Below are positions 1 to 8,856 of a DNA stretch of 64,000 bases, one piece after another. The translations under genes and the position numbers were made by a program. The notes beneath the pieces were generated by a model, which was given only the letters and a program-made list of their open reading frames with translations, was not told the origin of the DNA and did not search any database. Where the stretch lies: assembly GCF_013343295.1 (NCBI RefSeq), contig NZ_CP049074.1, positions 1,035,501 through 1,099,500 on the forward strand, read 5' to 3'. Origin of the DNA: Metallosphaera tengchongensis (GTDB taxonomy: Archaea > Thermoproteota > Thermoprotei_A > Sulfolobales > Sulfolobaceae). The stretch's first letter is position 1. Each line of letters opens with the position of its first letter.

Positions 1-1
1 G

Positions 2-232
2 GTCTTGGAAAAGCCTCTACTTAAGGCCGGTAACAATTACTGGAAGTATAAGGTGAAGGCTAAGAAGTGGCCACACGTAAGAGGAGTTGCCATGAACGTT
101 GTATCCCATCCGCATGGTGGAGGTCTACATCAAAGCGTTAGCAGATCAAGTACAGTTTCCAGAAATGCTCCTCCAGGGAGAAAGGTTGGGCATATTGCGG
201 CCCGTAGAACTGGGAGGAAGGATAGGAAGTGA
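2..232 (+). CDS. rpl2: 50S ribosomal protein L2, C-terminal part (5' truncated by window)
   Basis: This is the last 77 codons of ribosomal protein L2 (uL2), which binds 23S rRNA domain IV near the peptidyl-transferase centre. The recognisable part is the HPHGGG loop at window residues 38-43 and the basic, Arg-rich tail ending RRTGRKDRK. The reading frame is open to the window edge, so the start lies upstream. It is the first visible member of the ribosomal superoperon; S19 follows after 32 nt. Confidence 0.97.
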   Translation, partial: VLEKPLLKAGNNYWKYKVKAKKWPHVRGVAMNVVSHPHGGGLHQSVSRSSTVSRNAPPGRKVGHIAARRTGRKDRK

Positions 233-264
233 ATTTAAATAATGTAAAGGGGATTGATTGGTAG

Positions 265-687
265 ATGTCTCAAGAAATACCTGCAGAGTGGAAAAAGTTT
301 AAGTACAGGGGTAAAGGTCTTGATGAGTTATTGACGATGCCCATGGATGAGTTTGTAAAGCTACTTCCATCAAGGCAGAGGAGGTCCTTGAAGCGAGGTT
401 TCACTCCCTCTGAGAGGTCTTTGATTGAGAAGATCAGAAAATTAAGAAGAGAGAACAAGGTGGATAAACCCATCAAGACTCATGTGAGAAGTCTAGTAAT
501 TCTGCCAGAAATGATAGGTCTGAAATTCGCAGTTTACAACGGTAAACAATTCGTGGAGTTCCAGGTAGTTCCTGAGATGATCGGACATTACCTCGGGGAG
601 TTCTCTATTACCTTGCAAAAGGTTGAACATGGAGAGCCAGGACTTAAGGCTACGAGATCTAGCTTGTTTATGGCAATGAAAGGGTGA
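265..687 (+). CDS. rps19: 30S ribosomal protein S19
   Basis: S19 (uS19) sits in the head of the small subunit and contacts the A-site tRNA elbow. The 140-residue length and an N-terminal archaeal extension of about 40 residues before the conserved core fit the archaeal family. Core landmarks are [15 protein letters not shown] (about residues 71-85) and the VYNGK and GHYLGEFS motifs. L22 begins 5 nt after its stop, and its last codons supply the GGTGA Shine-Dalgarno for L22. Confidence 0.97.
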   Translation: MSQEIPAEWKKFKYRGKGLDELLTMPMDEFVKLLPSRQRRSLKRGFTPSERSLIEKIRKLRRENKVDKPIKTHVRSLVILPEMIGLKFAVYNGKQFVEFQVVPEMIGHYLGEFSITLQKVEHGEPGLKATRSSLFMAMKG

Positions 688-692
688 TATTC

Positions 693-1163
693 ATGGGATC
701 TTGGACATATCCGGATGTAGGGCTTGATGAAAGCAGAATTGGAAAGGCTGTTGTAAGGAACGCTCCAGTATCTATTAAGGATCTTTATAACGTTTCAAGG
801 TCAATTAGGGGAATGAATGTTAACGAGGCTAAGGAATTTCTTCAAAGAGTTCTAGACAAAAAGGAAGCAATGCCTTATTGGAGATATAATCATGGGGCTT
901 CCCATAAATCCAATATATCCAAAAAGTGGAATGTAAAAAGTGGTAGATATCCAATCAAGGCCATTAAGTACGTGCTAAGGGCCTTGGAAAACGCTCGGGC
1001 TAACGCTCAGGGCAAAGGTCTGGACGAGGATAAGCTTAAGGTAATTCATATTGCTTCCCATAAAGGAATTATAATAAAGAGGTATTTACCTAGGGCCTTT
1101 GGGAGGGCCACTAAGAAATACAACAGGACCTCCCATATAGAGGTAATCGTTGGTGAGGTGTGA
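693..1163 (+). CDS. rpl22: 50S ribosomal protein L22
   Basis: L22 (uL22) lines the nascent-peptide exit tunnel. The frame is open from a GTG at 684, but the ATG at 693 is preferred because GGTGA at 683-687 lies at the right distance from it and the protein then begins [10 protein letters not shown], the usual archaeal N-terminus. The long beta-hairpin that reaches into the tunnel ends with YLPRAFGRA. The protein is 156 residues, normal for archaeal L22. Confidence 0.96.
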   Translation: MGSWTYPDVGLDESRIGKAVVRNAPVSIKDLYNVSRSIRGMNVNEAKEFLQRVLDKKEAMPYWRYNHGASHKSNISKKWNVKSGRYPIKAIKYVLRALENARANAQGKGLDEDKLKVIHIASHKGIIIKRYLPRAFGRATKKYNRTSHIEVIVGEV

Positions 1164-1166
1164 GTC

Positions 1167-1862
1167 ATGGTTGATGTAAAGAAGTATTTTCTCCAGAAGT
1201 CAATGACGAGAGTAATGGTGGACGAATTCCTAGCCAAAGAGTACTATAATGCTGAGTATGCTGGTACTGAAATAAGCAAAACGCCGATGGGTACGAGGGT
1301 TACAATATATGCGGGAAGACCTGCAATAATAATAGGCAAGGATGGAAGAACTATAAAGAGATTAGCTCAAATACTGGAGAAGTATTTCAATCTGGAGAAC
1401 CCTCAGATAACTGTAGCTCCTCCTGAGAAACCTGAATTGAACGCCAGGGTTATGGCTTTCAGGCTCGCTGTAACTCTAGAAAGGGGTTATCATTTCAGAA
1501 GGGCTGCGTTTATCACAATAAGGAAAATAATGAATGCAGGTGCAATAGGTGCTGAGGTTATTGTAAGCGGTAAAATTACGTCAGAGAGAGCAAAATTCGA
1601 GAAGTTAAAGGAAGGAATCGTCTACAAGACGGGTAATAATTTGGATGTGATGGTAGATAGGGCAATTGCGATAGCTACCTTAAAAATGGGAATATATGGT
1701 GTAGAAGTTGTTATTACTAAACCCATAAGGAGTATCGATAAGATCTCATTAAAGGAGGGTACTGAATCCTCGGGAGGAGAAGTTAGGGTAACTAACGTGA
1801 GAATAATAGATGAAGAGCAGAGACCATCACAGGGGGAGGAGAGCAGTGAGCAAGCTGAGTAA
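1167..1862 (+). CDS. rps3: 30S ribosomal protein S3
   Basis: S3 (uS3) binds at the mRNA entry side of the small-subunit head. A KH domain is visible, with the GKDGRTIK form of the GxxG loop near residue 58. The C-terminus is a Ser/Gln/Glu-rich acidic tail of about 20 residues that overlaps the start of L29. L29 begins inside this tail in another frame, indicating translational coupling. Confidence 0.96.
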   Translation: MVDVKKYFLQKSMTRVMVDEFLAKEYYNAEYAGTEISKTPMGTRVTIYAGRPAIIIGKDGRTIKRLAQILEKYFNLENPQITVAPPEKPELNARVMAFRLAVTLERGYHFRRAAFITIRKIMNAGAIGAEVIVSGKITSERAKFEKLKEGIVYKTGNNLDVMVDRAIAIATLKMGIYGVEVVITKPIRSIDKISLKEGTESSGGEVRVTNVRIIDEEQRPSQGEESSEQAE

Positions 1863-2058
1863 GGAACTCAGAAATAAATCTGATGAAGAATTAAAAAAGA
1901 GATTAGAGGAGTTAGAGGCAGATCTAATTAAGAATAGGGCTGAGGCTAGGATGGGTACCCTAAAGAATACATCTTTGATCAGAAACAAAAGAAAAGAGGT
2001 AGCTAAGATTTTAACCATTATGGGAGAAAGAAAAAGATCTAAAAGACAATCAACATGA
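1846..2058 (+). CDS. rpl29: 50S ribosomal protein L29
   Basis: L29 (uL29) is a small helical-hairpin protein near the tunnel exit. A longer frame begins at ATG 1810, but GTG 1846 is chosen because the purine-rich Shine-Dalgarno at 1832-1841 precedes it and the product then starts at the conserved [15 protein letters not shown] helix. The resulting length of 70 residues suits the family. It overlaps the 3' end of rps3 by 17 nt and the start of the RNase P gene by 4 nt. Confidence 0.93.
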   Translation: MSKLSKELRNKSDEELKKRLEELEADLIKNRAEARMGTLKNTSLIRNKRKEVAKILTIMGERKRSKRQST

Positions 2059-2309
2059 GGAAGATAGGATTTTCTAAACTAGATATAATTAATTCTGAAA
2101 TAAAAATTCTTTTCCATTCCGATTCTTCTCTTATTGGAAAAAAGGGTAAGGTTATATTCGAGGGCGAGAAAACCTTTATCCTTGACACTGGAGCCAAAAA
2201 AATAATTGTGTATAAGGCATCTGGCATTTATGAGTTAGCTTTTAAAAGAGACCGATTTACTATATTAGGCGAAGCCTTAGTGGGTAAGCCGGTAAAAAGG
2301 GTGAAATGA
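2055..2309 (+). CDS. rnp1: RNase P protein component 1 (Rpp29/Pop4)
   Basis: This 84-residue protein matches archaeal Rpp29, a subunit of RNase P that helps the RNA recognise and cleave pre-tRNA 5' leaders. It has the Sm-like beta-barrel pattern of the family, with the GKKGKVIFEGEKTFIL and GKPVKRVK stretches. Its place between L29 and S17 is the standard archaeal arrangement and supports the call. The ATG overlaps the rpl29 stop. Confidence 0.93.
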   Translation: MRKIGFSKLDIINSEIKILFHSDSSLIGKKGKVIFEGEKTFILDTGAKKIIVYKASGIYELAFKRDRFTILGEALVGKPVKRVK

Positions 2310-2313
2310 TCTC

Positions 2314-2649
2314 ATGTCTCAAATAAAACCGAAAAGTGTGGGCATTCCAGGGATTACGCCTCCCTCTAAGGAGTGCGATGATATGGATTGCCCTTACCAT
2401 GGGAGTTTAAGAGTGAGAGGTATCCTCATAGAGGGTACCCTAGTTAAAAATAGGGCTAATAAGATGGGAGTTGTCGAGAGAACTTATTTATTCTACGATC
2501 ATAAGTATAAAAGGTACGAAAGAAGGTCTAGCAGAATACATGCCCATGTGCCTCCATGTTTAGACATTAAGGAAGGAGATAGGGTTCTAATTGGTGAAAC
2601 TAAACCCATATCGAAATCAGTATCTTTTGTGGTGTTAGGTAAGAGGTGA
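2314..2649 (+). CDS. rps17: 30S ribosomal protein S17
   Basis: S17 (uS17) is a primary 16S rRNA binder with an OB fold. The 111 residues include the archaeal N-terminal extension and the conserved stretch RYERRSSRIHAHVPP (about residues 69-83). The LRVRG beta strand opens the OB fold. It stands 4 nt behind rnp1 and 7 nt ahead of rpl14. Confidence 0.97.
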   Translation: MSQIKPKSVGIPGITPPSKECDDMDCPYHGSLRVRGILIEGTLVKNRANKMGVVERTYLFYDHKYKRYERRSSRIHAHVPPCLDIKEGDRVLIGETKPISKSVSFVVLGKR

Positions 2650-2656
2650 ATGCTAG

Positions 2657-3073
2657 ATGCCCGAAAAAATGCAGATGTTAGGATCGAGAAAGGGTCTTAC
2701 CCCGGCTGTTCAAAACTACACGAATGTTGTGGTATCAGACAATAGTGGGGGCAAAGAGGCAGTTATTATAAATGTCTTTGGATATAGAGGAGCTCTTAGA
2801 AGGGTTCCTTATGCCAACGTAGGGGATTTGGTAATGGTATCCGTAAGAAAGGGCACTCCAGAGGTAAGAAAGCAGAAGTTTAAGGCAGTTGTTATAAGGC
2901 AGAGGATGCCTTTCAGGAGACCTGATGGGAATTGGATCTCCTTTGAGGATAACGCTGTAGTGATTGTAAATCCCGACGGTACAGCCAAAGGTACTGAGAT
3001 TAGGGGGCCTGTCGCAAGAGAAGCCGCTGAAAGATGGCCAAAGGTAGCTAGCTTGGCTACCTTTATAATTTGA
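2657..3073 (+). CDS. rpl14: 50S ribosomal protein L14
   Basis: L14 (uL14) forms part of the intersubunit bridge surface and is a binding site for anti-association factors. The family signatures [11 protein letters not shown] and [19 protein letters not shown] are present. GGTGA at 2645-2649, formed by the S17 stop, lies 7 nt before the ATG. The 138-residue length is typical. Confidence 0.97.
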   Translation: MPEKMQMLGSRKGLTPAVQNYTNVVVSDNSGGKEAVIINVFGYRGALRRVPYANVGDLVMVSVRKGTPEVRKQKFKAVVIRQRMPFRRPDGNWISFEDNAVVIVNPDGTAKGTEIRGPVAREAAERWPKVASLATFII

Positions 3074-3084
3074 GGTTGAGTGAA

Positions 3085-3438
3085 ATGGTAAATACTTTAC
3101 AATTGAAGAAGAAAACTTTGACCGCTAAACTTTCAGAAGAGCTAGTAAAAGAGTATGGAAGAAAGAGGGTTCAGATAAGAACGGATGACACTGTGAGGGT
3201 TATGAGAGGTGATAATTACGGATTTGAGGGAAAGGTTACTCAGGTTTTTCCAGAGACTGGGAGAATATCAATTGAGGGACTTACTAGAAAGAAGGCTGAC
3301 GGTACTCCGGTATATATCAAGATTCATGCCTCTAAGGTAGTTATAACTAAATTAACTCTCGACGATCCTAAGCGCAAGGAAGTAATAAATAGGGTTTCCC
3401 AAAGCACTAAAGGTCAACAGGAAGGAGGTAAGAAGTAA
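3085..3438 (+). CDS. rpl24: 50S ribosomal protein L24
   Basis: L24 (uL24) is an assembly-initiator protein. The KOW motif is visible as VRVMRGDNYGFEGKVTQVF. The frame is open from TTG 3070, inside rpl14, but ATG 3085 with GAGGT nine bases upstream is the more ordinary start and gives 117 residues. The C-terminus is a short polar tail ending in KK, and the stop overlaps the S4e start by one base. Confidence 0.92.
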   Translation: MVNTLQLKKKTLTAKLSEELVKEYGRKRVQIRTDDTVRVMRGDNYGFEGKVTQVFPETGRISIEGLTRKKADGTPVYIKIHASKVVITKLTLDDPKRKEVINRVSQSTKGQQEGGKK

Positions 3439-4163
3439 TGGTCCACATTACAAGACTAGAAGCACCTTGGTTCTTGAAGGCCAGTAAGAAGGACTATAAG
3501 TGGACAGTAAGAGCGTCACCAGGTCCTCATCCGATATCAAGGTCAATTCCTTTAGGACTTCTCTTGAGAGATTACTTGAGAGTAGCATCTACCCTCAAAG
3601 AGTCGAAGAAGATCATTTCGGACGGATCTGTACTGGTGGATGGGAGAATAAGGAGAGATTATAAGTTTCCGGTGGGTCTGATGGACGTTATAAGCATACC
3701 GAAGGCTAATCTTTACTTCAGAGTAATCCCAGATAAAGCGAGGTTACTTAAGCCCATTAAGATAAGTGAGGACGAAAGTGGCTTTAAATTAGTAAGGCTT
3801 ATGAACAAAACCCTTACCAAGAATGGAAGATTTCAGCTCAACCTTGAGGATGGAAGGAACATCTTGCTTTCCGATAGCTCCTCTGATCTGATTAAGATTC
3901 CTACTTTAACCACGTTAAAGTTATCTATACCTAAACAGGAAATCTTGGGAACTTTCCCCATCAAGGAAGAATCCTATGTGATGGCTATAGGTGGAAAGAA
4001 CGCTGGAATAATAGGCCAACTAAAGAAGCTTCAATCAGCTTCCTACAAAACCCGAAGATACTCGATAGTTATAATTAAAAGTGCTGACGGATCTGAATAC
4101 GAGACTAACCTTGAAAATCTAATGGTTATAGGTCAAGAGAAACCTGAAATTAAGGTGGAGTAA
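3438..4163 (+). CDS. rps4e: 30S ribosomal protein S4e
   Basis: S4e is present in archaea and eukaryotes but not bacteria. The 241 residues run in the family order: N-terminal S4e region with [16 protein letters not shown], an S4-like RNA-binding segment around residue 45-90, a central domain and a KOW-like motif [13 protein letters not shown] near residue 180. The gene shares one base with the rpl24 stop. Confidence 0.96.
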   Translation: MVHITRLEAPWFLKASKKDYKWTVRASPGPHPISRSIPLGLLLRDYLRVASTLKESKKIISDGSVLVDGRIRRDYKFPVGLMDVISIPKANLYFRVIPDKARLLKPIKISEDESGFKLVRLMNKTLTKNGRFQLNLEDGRNILLSDSSSDLIKIPTLTTLKLSIPKQEILGTFPIKEESYVMAIGGKNAGIIGQLKKLQSASYKTRRYSIVIIKSADGSEYETNLENLMVIGQEKPEIKVE

Positions 4164-4164
4164 A

Positions 4165-4695
4165 ATGAGTGAGCAAACGCTTCAAAAAAACAATCCAATG
4201 CGTCAGATTAAGATAGCTAAAGTTACAGTAAATATAGGTCTCGGCGAATCAGGCGAGAGGTTACAGAAGGCTTTTCAGTTACTGGAAGAGCTCACTAATG
4301 CAAAGCCAGTATATACTAAGGCAAAGAAATCAATAAAGGAGTTTGATGTGAGAAAGGGTGCCCCGATAGGGGTTATGGTGACACTGAGGGGACAAAAAGC
4401 TGAGGACTTTCTTAAGAAAGTATTAGCTGCCGTAAATTATAAGATAAAATCTTCCAGTTTTGACAGACACGGAAATGTAAGTTTTGGTATCGCGGAACAT
4501 GTGATAATACCCGGCACTAGATATGACCCTGAAGTGGGTATATTTGGGCTCGATGTAGCCATTACCTTTGAAAGACCTGGATTCAGAATATCGAAAAGGA
4601 AAAGAAAGAAGTCACGTATACCTGATTCTGCGAGGGTCAGAAAAGAGGAATCGGCTAAGTTCCTCGCGGATAAATTTGGAGTGGTTATTGTTTGA
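4165..4695 (+). CDS. rpl5: 50S ribosomal protein L5
   Basis: L5 (uL5) binds 5S rRNA. Conserved features are [15 protein letters not shown] at residues 19-33 and the motif [19 protein letters not shown] near residue 52. The C-terminal [13 protein letters not shown] loop is the archaeal version. The ATG lies one base after the S4e stop. Confidence 0.96.
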   Translation: MSEQTLQKNNPMRQIKIAKVTVNIGLGESGERLQKAFQLLEELTNAKPVYTKAKKSIKEFDVRKGAPIGVMVTLRGQKAEDFLKKVLAAVNYKIKSSSFDRHGNVSFGIAEHVIIPGTRYDPEVGIFGLDVAITFERPGFRISKRKRKKSRIPDSARVRKEESAKFLADKFGVVIV

Positions 4696-4706
4696 GGTGA
4701 GAATAA

Positions 4707-4871
4707 GTGGGGAAATATAAACCACCGGCTGAGAGGAAACATGGAAAGGGGGTTCAGTACTGCAGGAGATGTGGCAGTACTGATTCGGTGATTCAGAAAT
4801 ACGGAATATACTTATGCAGGCAGTGTTTTAGGGAAGTAGGGTACCCGTTAGGATTTAAGAGATTGAGGTGA
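4707..4871 (+). CDS. rps14: 30S ribosomal protein S14, zinc-binding type
   Basis: This short gene encodes 54 residues starting from GTG. It is the zinc-ribbon form of S14 (uS14): two CxxC pairs are visible in YCRRCG and LCRQCF, followed by the basic end GFKRLR. It lies exactly where archaeal S14 is expected, between L5 and S8. GAGGTGA at 4694-4700 is a good Shine-Dalgarno. Confidence 0.93.
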   Translation: MGKYKPPAERKHGKGVQYCRRCGSTDSVIQKYGIYLCRQCFREVGYPLGFKRLR

Positions 4872-4877
4872 AAGGTG

Positions 4878-5279
4878 ATGACAGTCATAAATACATTATC
4901 TAATGCTTTAAGCACGTTGTATAATAATGAAACTAGAAGAAATAAACAGGCTATTATAATGCCCTCATCGAAATTAATTATTAATGTTTTGAGGACTATG
5001 CAAAAAGAAGGTTACGTAGGAGAGTTCGAATTTATAGATGATGGAAGATGGGGTAAAATCGTCGTGCAGCTGTTAGGTAGAATAAACAAATGCGGTGCCA
5101 TAACACCTAGGATCTCCTTGACCTACAGGGAAATGATTAGCTTACCAGATAACGTTAGGAGATACCTACCATCCAAGGAAATAGGGATCATCATAGTATC
5201 TACGTCCAAAGGTGTAATGAGCCATAAGGAAGCCGCAAGACAGAGGCTGGGTGGAGTAATATTAGGTTATGTGTATTAG
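4878..5279 (+). CDS. rps8: 30S ribosomal protein S8
   Basis: S8 (uS8) binds the central domain of 16S rRNA. A GTG at 4875 is also open, but ATG 4878 follows GGTG and starts [17 protein letters not shown], the family N-terminus. The C-terminal signature [19 protein letters not shown] (about residues 112-130) is intact. Length is 133 residues. Confidence 0.96.
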   Translation: MTVINTLSNALSTLYNNETRRNKQAIIMPSSKLIINVLRTMQKEGYVGEFEFIDDGRWGKIVVQLLGRINKCGAITPRISLTYREMISLPDNVRRYLPSKEIGIIIVSTSKGVMSHKEAARQRLGGVILGYVY

Positions 5280-5283
5280 GTGA

Positions 5284-5835
5284 ATGAGAATGCAAGCTGT
5301 CTCTTTAATGGATGAAATCGAGATCCCCCAGGGTATTACTGTCAGTATAGATGGGAAGACAGTCAAGGTAAAAGGTAAAAAAGGAGAGCTAGTCAGGGAT
5401 TTCTCGTTTGCTAAGTTCATTAATATCTACTTAAAGGGCAACAAGATAGTCCTAGAGGCATCCTTTTTAGGTAGAAGAGAAAAGGCTACTTTTTACAGCA
5501 TTATGAGGCATATCAAAAACATGTTTACTGGAGTCCAAGGGGGATATAGATATTATTTAAAGATAATATTCACGCATTTTCCAATATCTGTAAAAATAAG
5601 TGGTGATCAGGTTCAAATAACCAATTTAATTGGAGAGAAAAACGTTAGAGTAGCTAAAATAATGCCTGGAGTTAAGGTGAGTCTTAAGGGAGAGGATATA
5701 GTCGTAGAGGGGCTAGATTTAGAAAAAGTTGCCCAAACTGCATCCAACATAGAGCTAGCTTCCAAAATAAGGGGTTTTGACAGGAGAATATTTTCAGATG
5801 GAATTTATATTTACAAAAAAGAGGTGATTGAATGA
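5284..5835 (+). CDS. rpl6: 50S ribosomal protein L6
   Basis: L6 (uL6) lies near the factor-binding site. Two repeated L6 domains are visible; the first starts at [22 protein letters not shown]. Length is 183 residues from ATG 5284; an internal ATG at 5311 is less likely because GGTGA sits just before 5284. Its end overlaps the L32e start as ATGA. Confidence 0.94.
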   Translation: MRMQAVSLMDEIEIPQGITVSIDGKTVKVKGKKGELVRDFSFAKFINIYLKGNKIVLEASFLGRREKATFYSIMRHIKNMFTGVQGGYRYYLKIIFTHFPISVKISGDQVQITNLIGEKNVRVAKIMPGVKVSLKGEDIVVEGLDLEKVAQTASNIELASKIRGFDRRIFSDGIYIYKKEVIE

Positions 5836-6236
5836 ACGAGATAAAGTCGGATGTTATAAGAAGAAGAGCTGTATATAAGCTTAAACTAAAGTATAAGAGT
5901 AAAATACCTGATTTTCTAAGATATGATTGGGATAAATACTACAGATTAGAGAGGCAGGAGAGATGGAGAAGGACAAGGGGTCAAGACAATAAGACGAGGC
6001 TGAGGGTCAAAGGGTTTCCCAAGCCAGCAGGTGTAGGATTCAGGAAACCCAAGTCAATCAGGTATCTTCACCCCTCAGGGTTAAGGGAGGTTCTCATAAA
6101 AAGTGAAAAGGATTTAGATTCGTTAAATCAAAAGGCTGATGTAATAGTCAGATTGTCGAGCTCTCTAGGGCTTAAGAAGAGGCTAGAAATTATTAAAAAG
6201 GCAAAAGAGATGGGACTAAGGGTATGCGGTGAGTAA
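5832..6236 (+). CDS. rpl32e: 50S ribosomal protein L32e
   Basis: L32e is an archaeal/eukaryotic large-subunit protein. The motif [12 protein letters not shown] and the following [16 protein letters not shown] are diagnostic. The protein has 134 residues with the expected Arg/Lys richness. The ATG overlaps the rpl6 stop, and the L19e gene starts two bases after its own stop. Confidence 0.95.
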   Translation: MNEIKSDVIRRRAVYKLKLKYKSKIPDFLRYDWDKYYRLERQERWRRTRGQDNKTRLRVKGFPKPAGVGFRKPKSIRYLHPSGLREVLIKSEKDLDSLNQKADVIVRLSSSLGLKKRLEIIKKAKEMGLRVCGE

Positions 6237-6238
6237 TT

Positions 6239-6694
6239 ATGGCGGATCTTCAGTTACAAAAAAGATTAGCTGCAGATATAAAGGGTGCTGGGTTATCTAG
6301 GGTAAGAATACCTGTAGAGTATATTGAAGAAGTTGCAGAATCGTTGACAAGGGAGGATATAAAGAAGAGAATCAAGGAAGGAAAAATCGTAATCCTCTCA
6401 AAGAAAGGCAACAGTAGAGGTAGGGTAAAGGTCAGAAGGAGAAATAGAAAAAGGAAGGGTGAAGGTAGGCGAATGGGGAGTAAGAACGGAAGGAAAGGAG
6501 CAAGGATAGATAGAAAAGATGAATGGATGAATAGGATAAGGAAGATAAGGAGATACCTTCAGTGGCTTAGGGATAATAAGGTCATTGATAGTTCAACGTA
6601 TAGGGAAATGTATGTGAAGGCCAAAGGAGGAACTTTTAAGAATTTGGGCGATGTTAAGTCTGCGCTGATGCAGATGGGAAAGTTAAAGGAGTGA
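6239..6694 (+). CDS. rpl19e: 50S ribosomal protein L19e
   Basis: L19e reaches across the subunit interface in archaea and eukaryotes. Recognisable features are LQLQKRLAADI at the N-terminus, a very basic loop (RNRKRKGEGRRMGSKNGRKGAR, about residues 68-89) and the helix RIRKIRRYLQWLRD. The length of 151 residues is typical. Confidence 0.96.
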   Translation: MADLQLQKRLAADIKGAGLSRVRIPVEYIEEVAESLTREDIKKRIKEGKIVILSKKGNSRGRVKVRRRNRKRKGEGRRMGSKNGRKGARIDRKDEWMNRIRKIRRYLQWLRDNKVIDSSTYREMYVKAKGGTFKNLGDVKSALMQMGKLKE

Positions 6695-6700
6695 GATAGC

Positions 6701-7288
6701 ATGGGAAATGGTCCAAGTTATAAGGTCAAGTTCAGAAGGAGAAGGGAAGGCAAAACAAACTACTACAGAAGGTATACTTATGTCATAAATAGGGCCACGA
6801 GAGTTGTAGTGAGGTTAACGAATAAGTATGTCATAGTCCAATTCGTAAAATTTGACCCTAAGGGAGACGTAACAGTAGCAGTAGCTCACTCGAGAGAACT
6901 AAGGAAGTTTGGATGGAAGGGAGATGAAAATAATTCTGCAGCATGTTATCTAACCGGTCTACTTGCAGGTCTGAGGGCCTCGAAGTCTGGGATAAAGGAG
7001 TCCAGTGCTGATATAGGACTATATACACCTACTAAGGGGGCGAGGATATTTTATGCGTTGAAGGGAGCTATAGATGCTGGCGTAAAGATCCCTATGGGAG
7101 ACGTTGGCGTTATTAAGGACAGGATAGAAGGGGTTCATATTGCTGAGTACGCAAAGCGACTTGAAGCAGAAGACCCTGAGAAGTATAAGAGAGTCTTCTC
7201 TAGATACCTTGCTAACGGATTGGATCCCAAGGACATTCCTTCACATTTTAAGGAAGTTCTTAACGCAATAAAATCAGGTGAGAAATGA
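6701..7288 (+). CDS. rpl18: 50S ribosomal protein L18
   Basis: L18 (uL18) is the archaeal/eukaryotic long form (eukaryotic L5) that carries 5S rRNA. The N-terminal RRRREGKTNYYRR segment and the core GLLAGLRASKSGI are recognisable. The 195 residues include the archaeal C-terminal extension. S5 overlaps its stop by 4 nt. Confidence 0.96.
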   Translation: MGNGPSYKVKFRRRREGKTNYYRRYTYVINRATRVVVRLTNKYVIVQFVKFDPKGDVTVAVAHSRELRKFGWKGDENNSAACYLTGLLAGLRASKSGIKESSADIGLYTPTKGARIFYALKGAIDAGVKIPMGDVGVIKDRIEGVHIAEYAKRLEAEDPEKYKRVFSRYLANGLDPKDIPSHFKEVLNAIKSGEK

Positions 7289-7932
7289 TGGCAGAGGAAG
7301 TTCCCATATCTAATGTAGAAGAGTGGAAACCTAGAACAAAGGTAGGCCAGCTTGTAAAGGAGGGCAAGATTACTTCAATAGTAGAACTTTATGCAAGAAA
7401 CCTGAACATCGCGGAACCAGAAATTATAGATGCGTTGTTGCCGAACATGAAATATGAAGTATTAGACATAGGAATGGTGCAAAAGCAGACTGATGCGGGT
7501 GAACTATCTAGATATAAAGTTTTAGTTATCATGGGGAATTACGATGGTTATGTGAGTATTGGTGTAGGCAAGTCAAAGCAATTAAGGGTAGCTATACAGA
7601 AGGCTATAAGAGATGCAAAGATGCATGTGATACCAGTAAGAAGGGGATGCGGGAGTTGGGAATGCACTTGCGGCGAGTCCCATAGCCTTCCATTCCTGGT
7701 TTCAGGGAAAGCTGGTAGCTCTGAGGTTGTTTTAAGACCTGCTCCAAAGGGGACCGGACTAGTAGCTGGTGGAGTATTAAAGACATTACTTACTTATGCA
7801 GGAATAAAGGACGTATGGTCATTCACTAGAGGAGAAACCAGGACTACTGATAACTTCATTATGGCTGGGTATAAAGCTCTCTACAACTCATATAAATTCA
7901 TTACCCCAATAGATTGGGCAAGAAGGAAGTGA
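7285..7932 (+). CDS. rps5: 30S ribosomal protein S5
   Basis: S5 (uS5) lines the mRNA entry channel and contributes to decoding accuracy. The double-stranded-RNA-binding-like S5 N domain contains VMGNYDGYVSIGVGKSKQ, and the zinc-type archaeal variant motif RRGCGSWECTCGESHS with three cysteines is present near residue 115. Two tandem ATGs start the frame; the first overlaps the L18 stop. Confidence 0.96.
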   Translation: MMAEEVPISNVEEWKPRTKVGQLVKEGKITSIVELYARNLNIAEPEIIDALLPNMKYEVLDIGMVQKQTDAGELSRYKVLVIMGNYDGYVSIGVGKSKQLRVAIQKAIRDAKMHVIPVRRGCGSWECTCGESHSLPFLVSGKAGSSEVVLRPAPKGTGLVAGGVLKTLLTYAGIKDVWSFTRGETRTTDNFIMAGYKALYNSYKFITPIDWARRK

Positions 7933-7943
7933 AGGTGATTAAA

Positions 7944-8405
7944 ATGTCGTCACTTTTGGTAATAAGGATTAGAGGGAGCGCGTCTGCACCCTGGAACATT
8001 CAGGAAGTCCTGAAAATGTTAAGGCTTGAGAATCAATATAACGCCATAGTTTTTCCTAAGGACGAGAGCATTATTGGGTCTCTTCGAAAAGTACAATCAT
8101 ACGTCACATGGGGAGAGCTTAATATGGACGGTGCAAAGGCCCTACTGTATAGGATGGAAACATATAGGGGAAAATTAGATGAAAAAATTCTAAGGGAATC
8201 TCTCAACATATCATTAGAAGAGTTTACTAAAAACATGGTTGAGGGAAAAATTAAGTTGTCAGATATAGATGTTTTAAAGCTACCAATAAGGCTCCATCCA
8301 CCTCGGAAGGGCTTTAAAGGGAAAATCAATGCGTTTTTAGGATCCGGAGGAGAATTGGGCTATAGAGGAGAGGCTATAAATGAGTTGGTCAGGAGGATGG
8401 TGTAA
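7944..8405 (+). CDS. rpl30: 50S ribosomal protein L30
   Basis: L30 (uL30) is here the archaeal long form. The frame extends upstream to 7914 inside rps5, but ATG 7944 follows GGTGAT and yields the family start SSLLVIRIRGSASAPW. The archaeal insert with LHPPRKGFKGKIN is visible near residue 117. The protein has 153 residues and is followed at once by rpl15. Confidence 0.94.
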   Translation: MSSLLVIRIRGSASAPWNIQEVLKMLRLENQYNAIVFPKDESIIGSLRKVQSYVTWGELNMDGAKALLYRMETYRGKLDEKILRESLNISLEEFTKNMVEGKIKLSDIDVLKLPIRLHPPRKGFKGKINAFLGSGGELGYRGEAINELVRRMV

Positions 8406-8840
8406 ATGGTAGTACGTAGGTCTAAGAAGACAAGGAAGATGAGAGGACATAGGACTATGGGCTGGGGTACAAAGGGTCAACATAGAGATAGGGGAGCAGA
8501 AGGAGGAAGACATATAGGTATGCACAAAGAAAAATGGTCTTGGGTTGTAAAGTACGGTAAGGATTGGTATGGTAAGCATGGGTTTGTAAATCCCACTTCT
8601 GTGAGAGTCAAAGCGATTACAATAAGGAGGCTTATGGAACTAGTAGAATCAGGAAAACTACCCGTTTCTAAGACAGATGGTAAACTAGAGATCGATCTTG
8701 ATAAGGCTGGTTATGAGAAACTACTTGGGGGAGGAACTGTATCGACTCCACTGATTATAAAGGTGAAAAAAGTTACTAAGAAAGTAAGGGAAAAAGTGGA
8801 AAACGCCGGTGGACAAGTTATTTTAACCAGTCCAAGCTAA
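8406..8840 (+). CDS. rpl15: 50S ribosomal protein L15
   Basis: L15 (uL15) is a late-assembly protein. The glycine-rich basic N-terminus (RGHRTMGWGTKGQHRDRGAEGG spread over about residues 13-35) and the C-terminal beta domain with LLGGGTVSTPLIIKVKKVT are typical. The ATG starts directly after the L30 stop. SecY follows after 16 nt, the usual archaeal order. Confidence 0.96.
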   Translation: MVVRRSKKTRKMRGHRTMGWGTKGQHRDRGAEGGRHIGMHKEKWSWVVKYGKDWYGKHGFVNPTSVRVKAITIRRLMELVESGKLPVSKTDGKLEIDLDKAGYEKLLGGGTVSTPLIIKVKKVTKKVREKVENAGGQVILTSPS

Positions 8841-8856
8841 CTGTTTTGATAAGTTT

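Noticed and set aside
684-692. GTG 684 as start of L22
   Set aside because: It lies inside the Shine-Dalgarno for ATG 693, and the extra three residues are not part of the archaeal L22 N-terminus.
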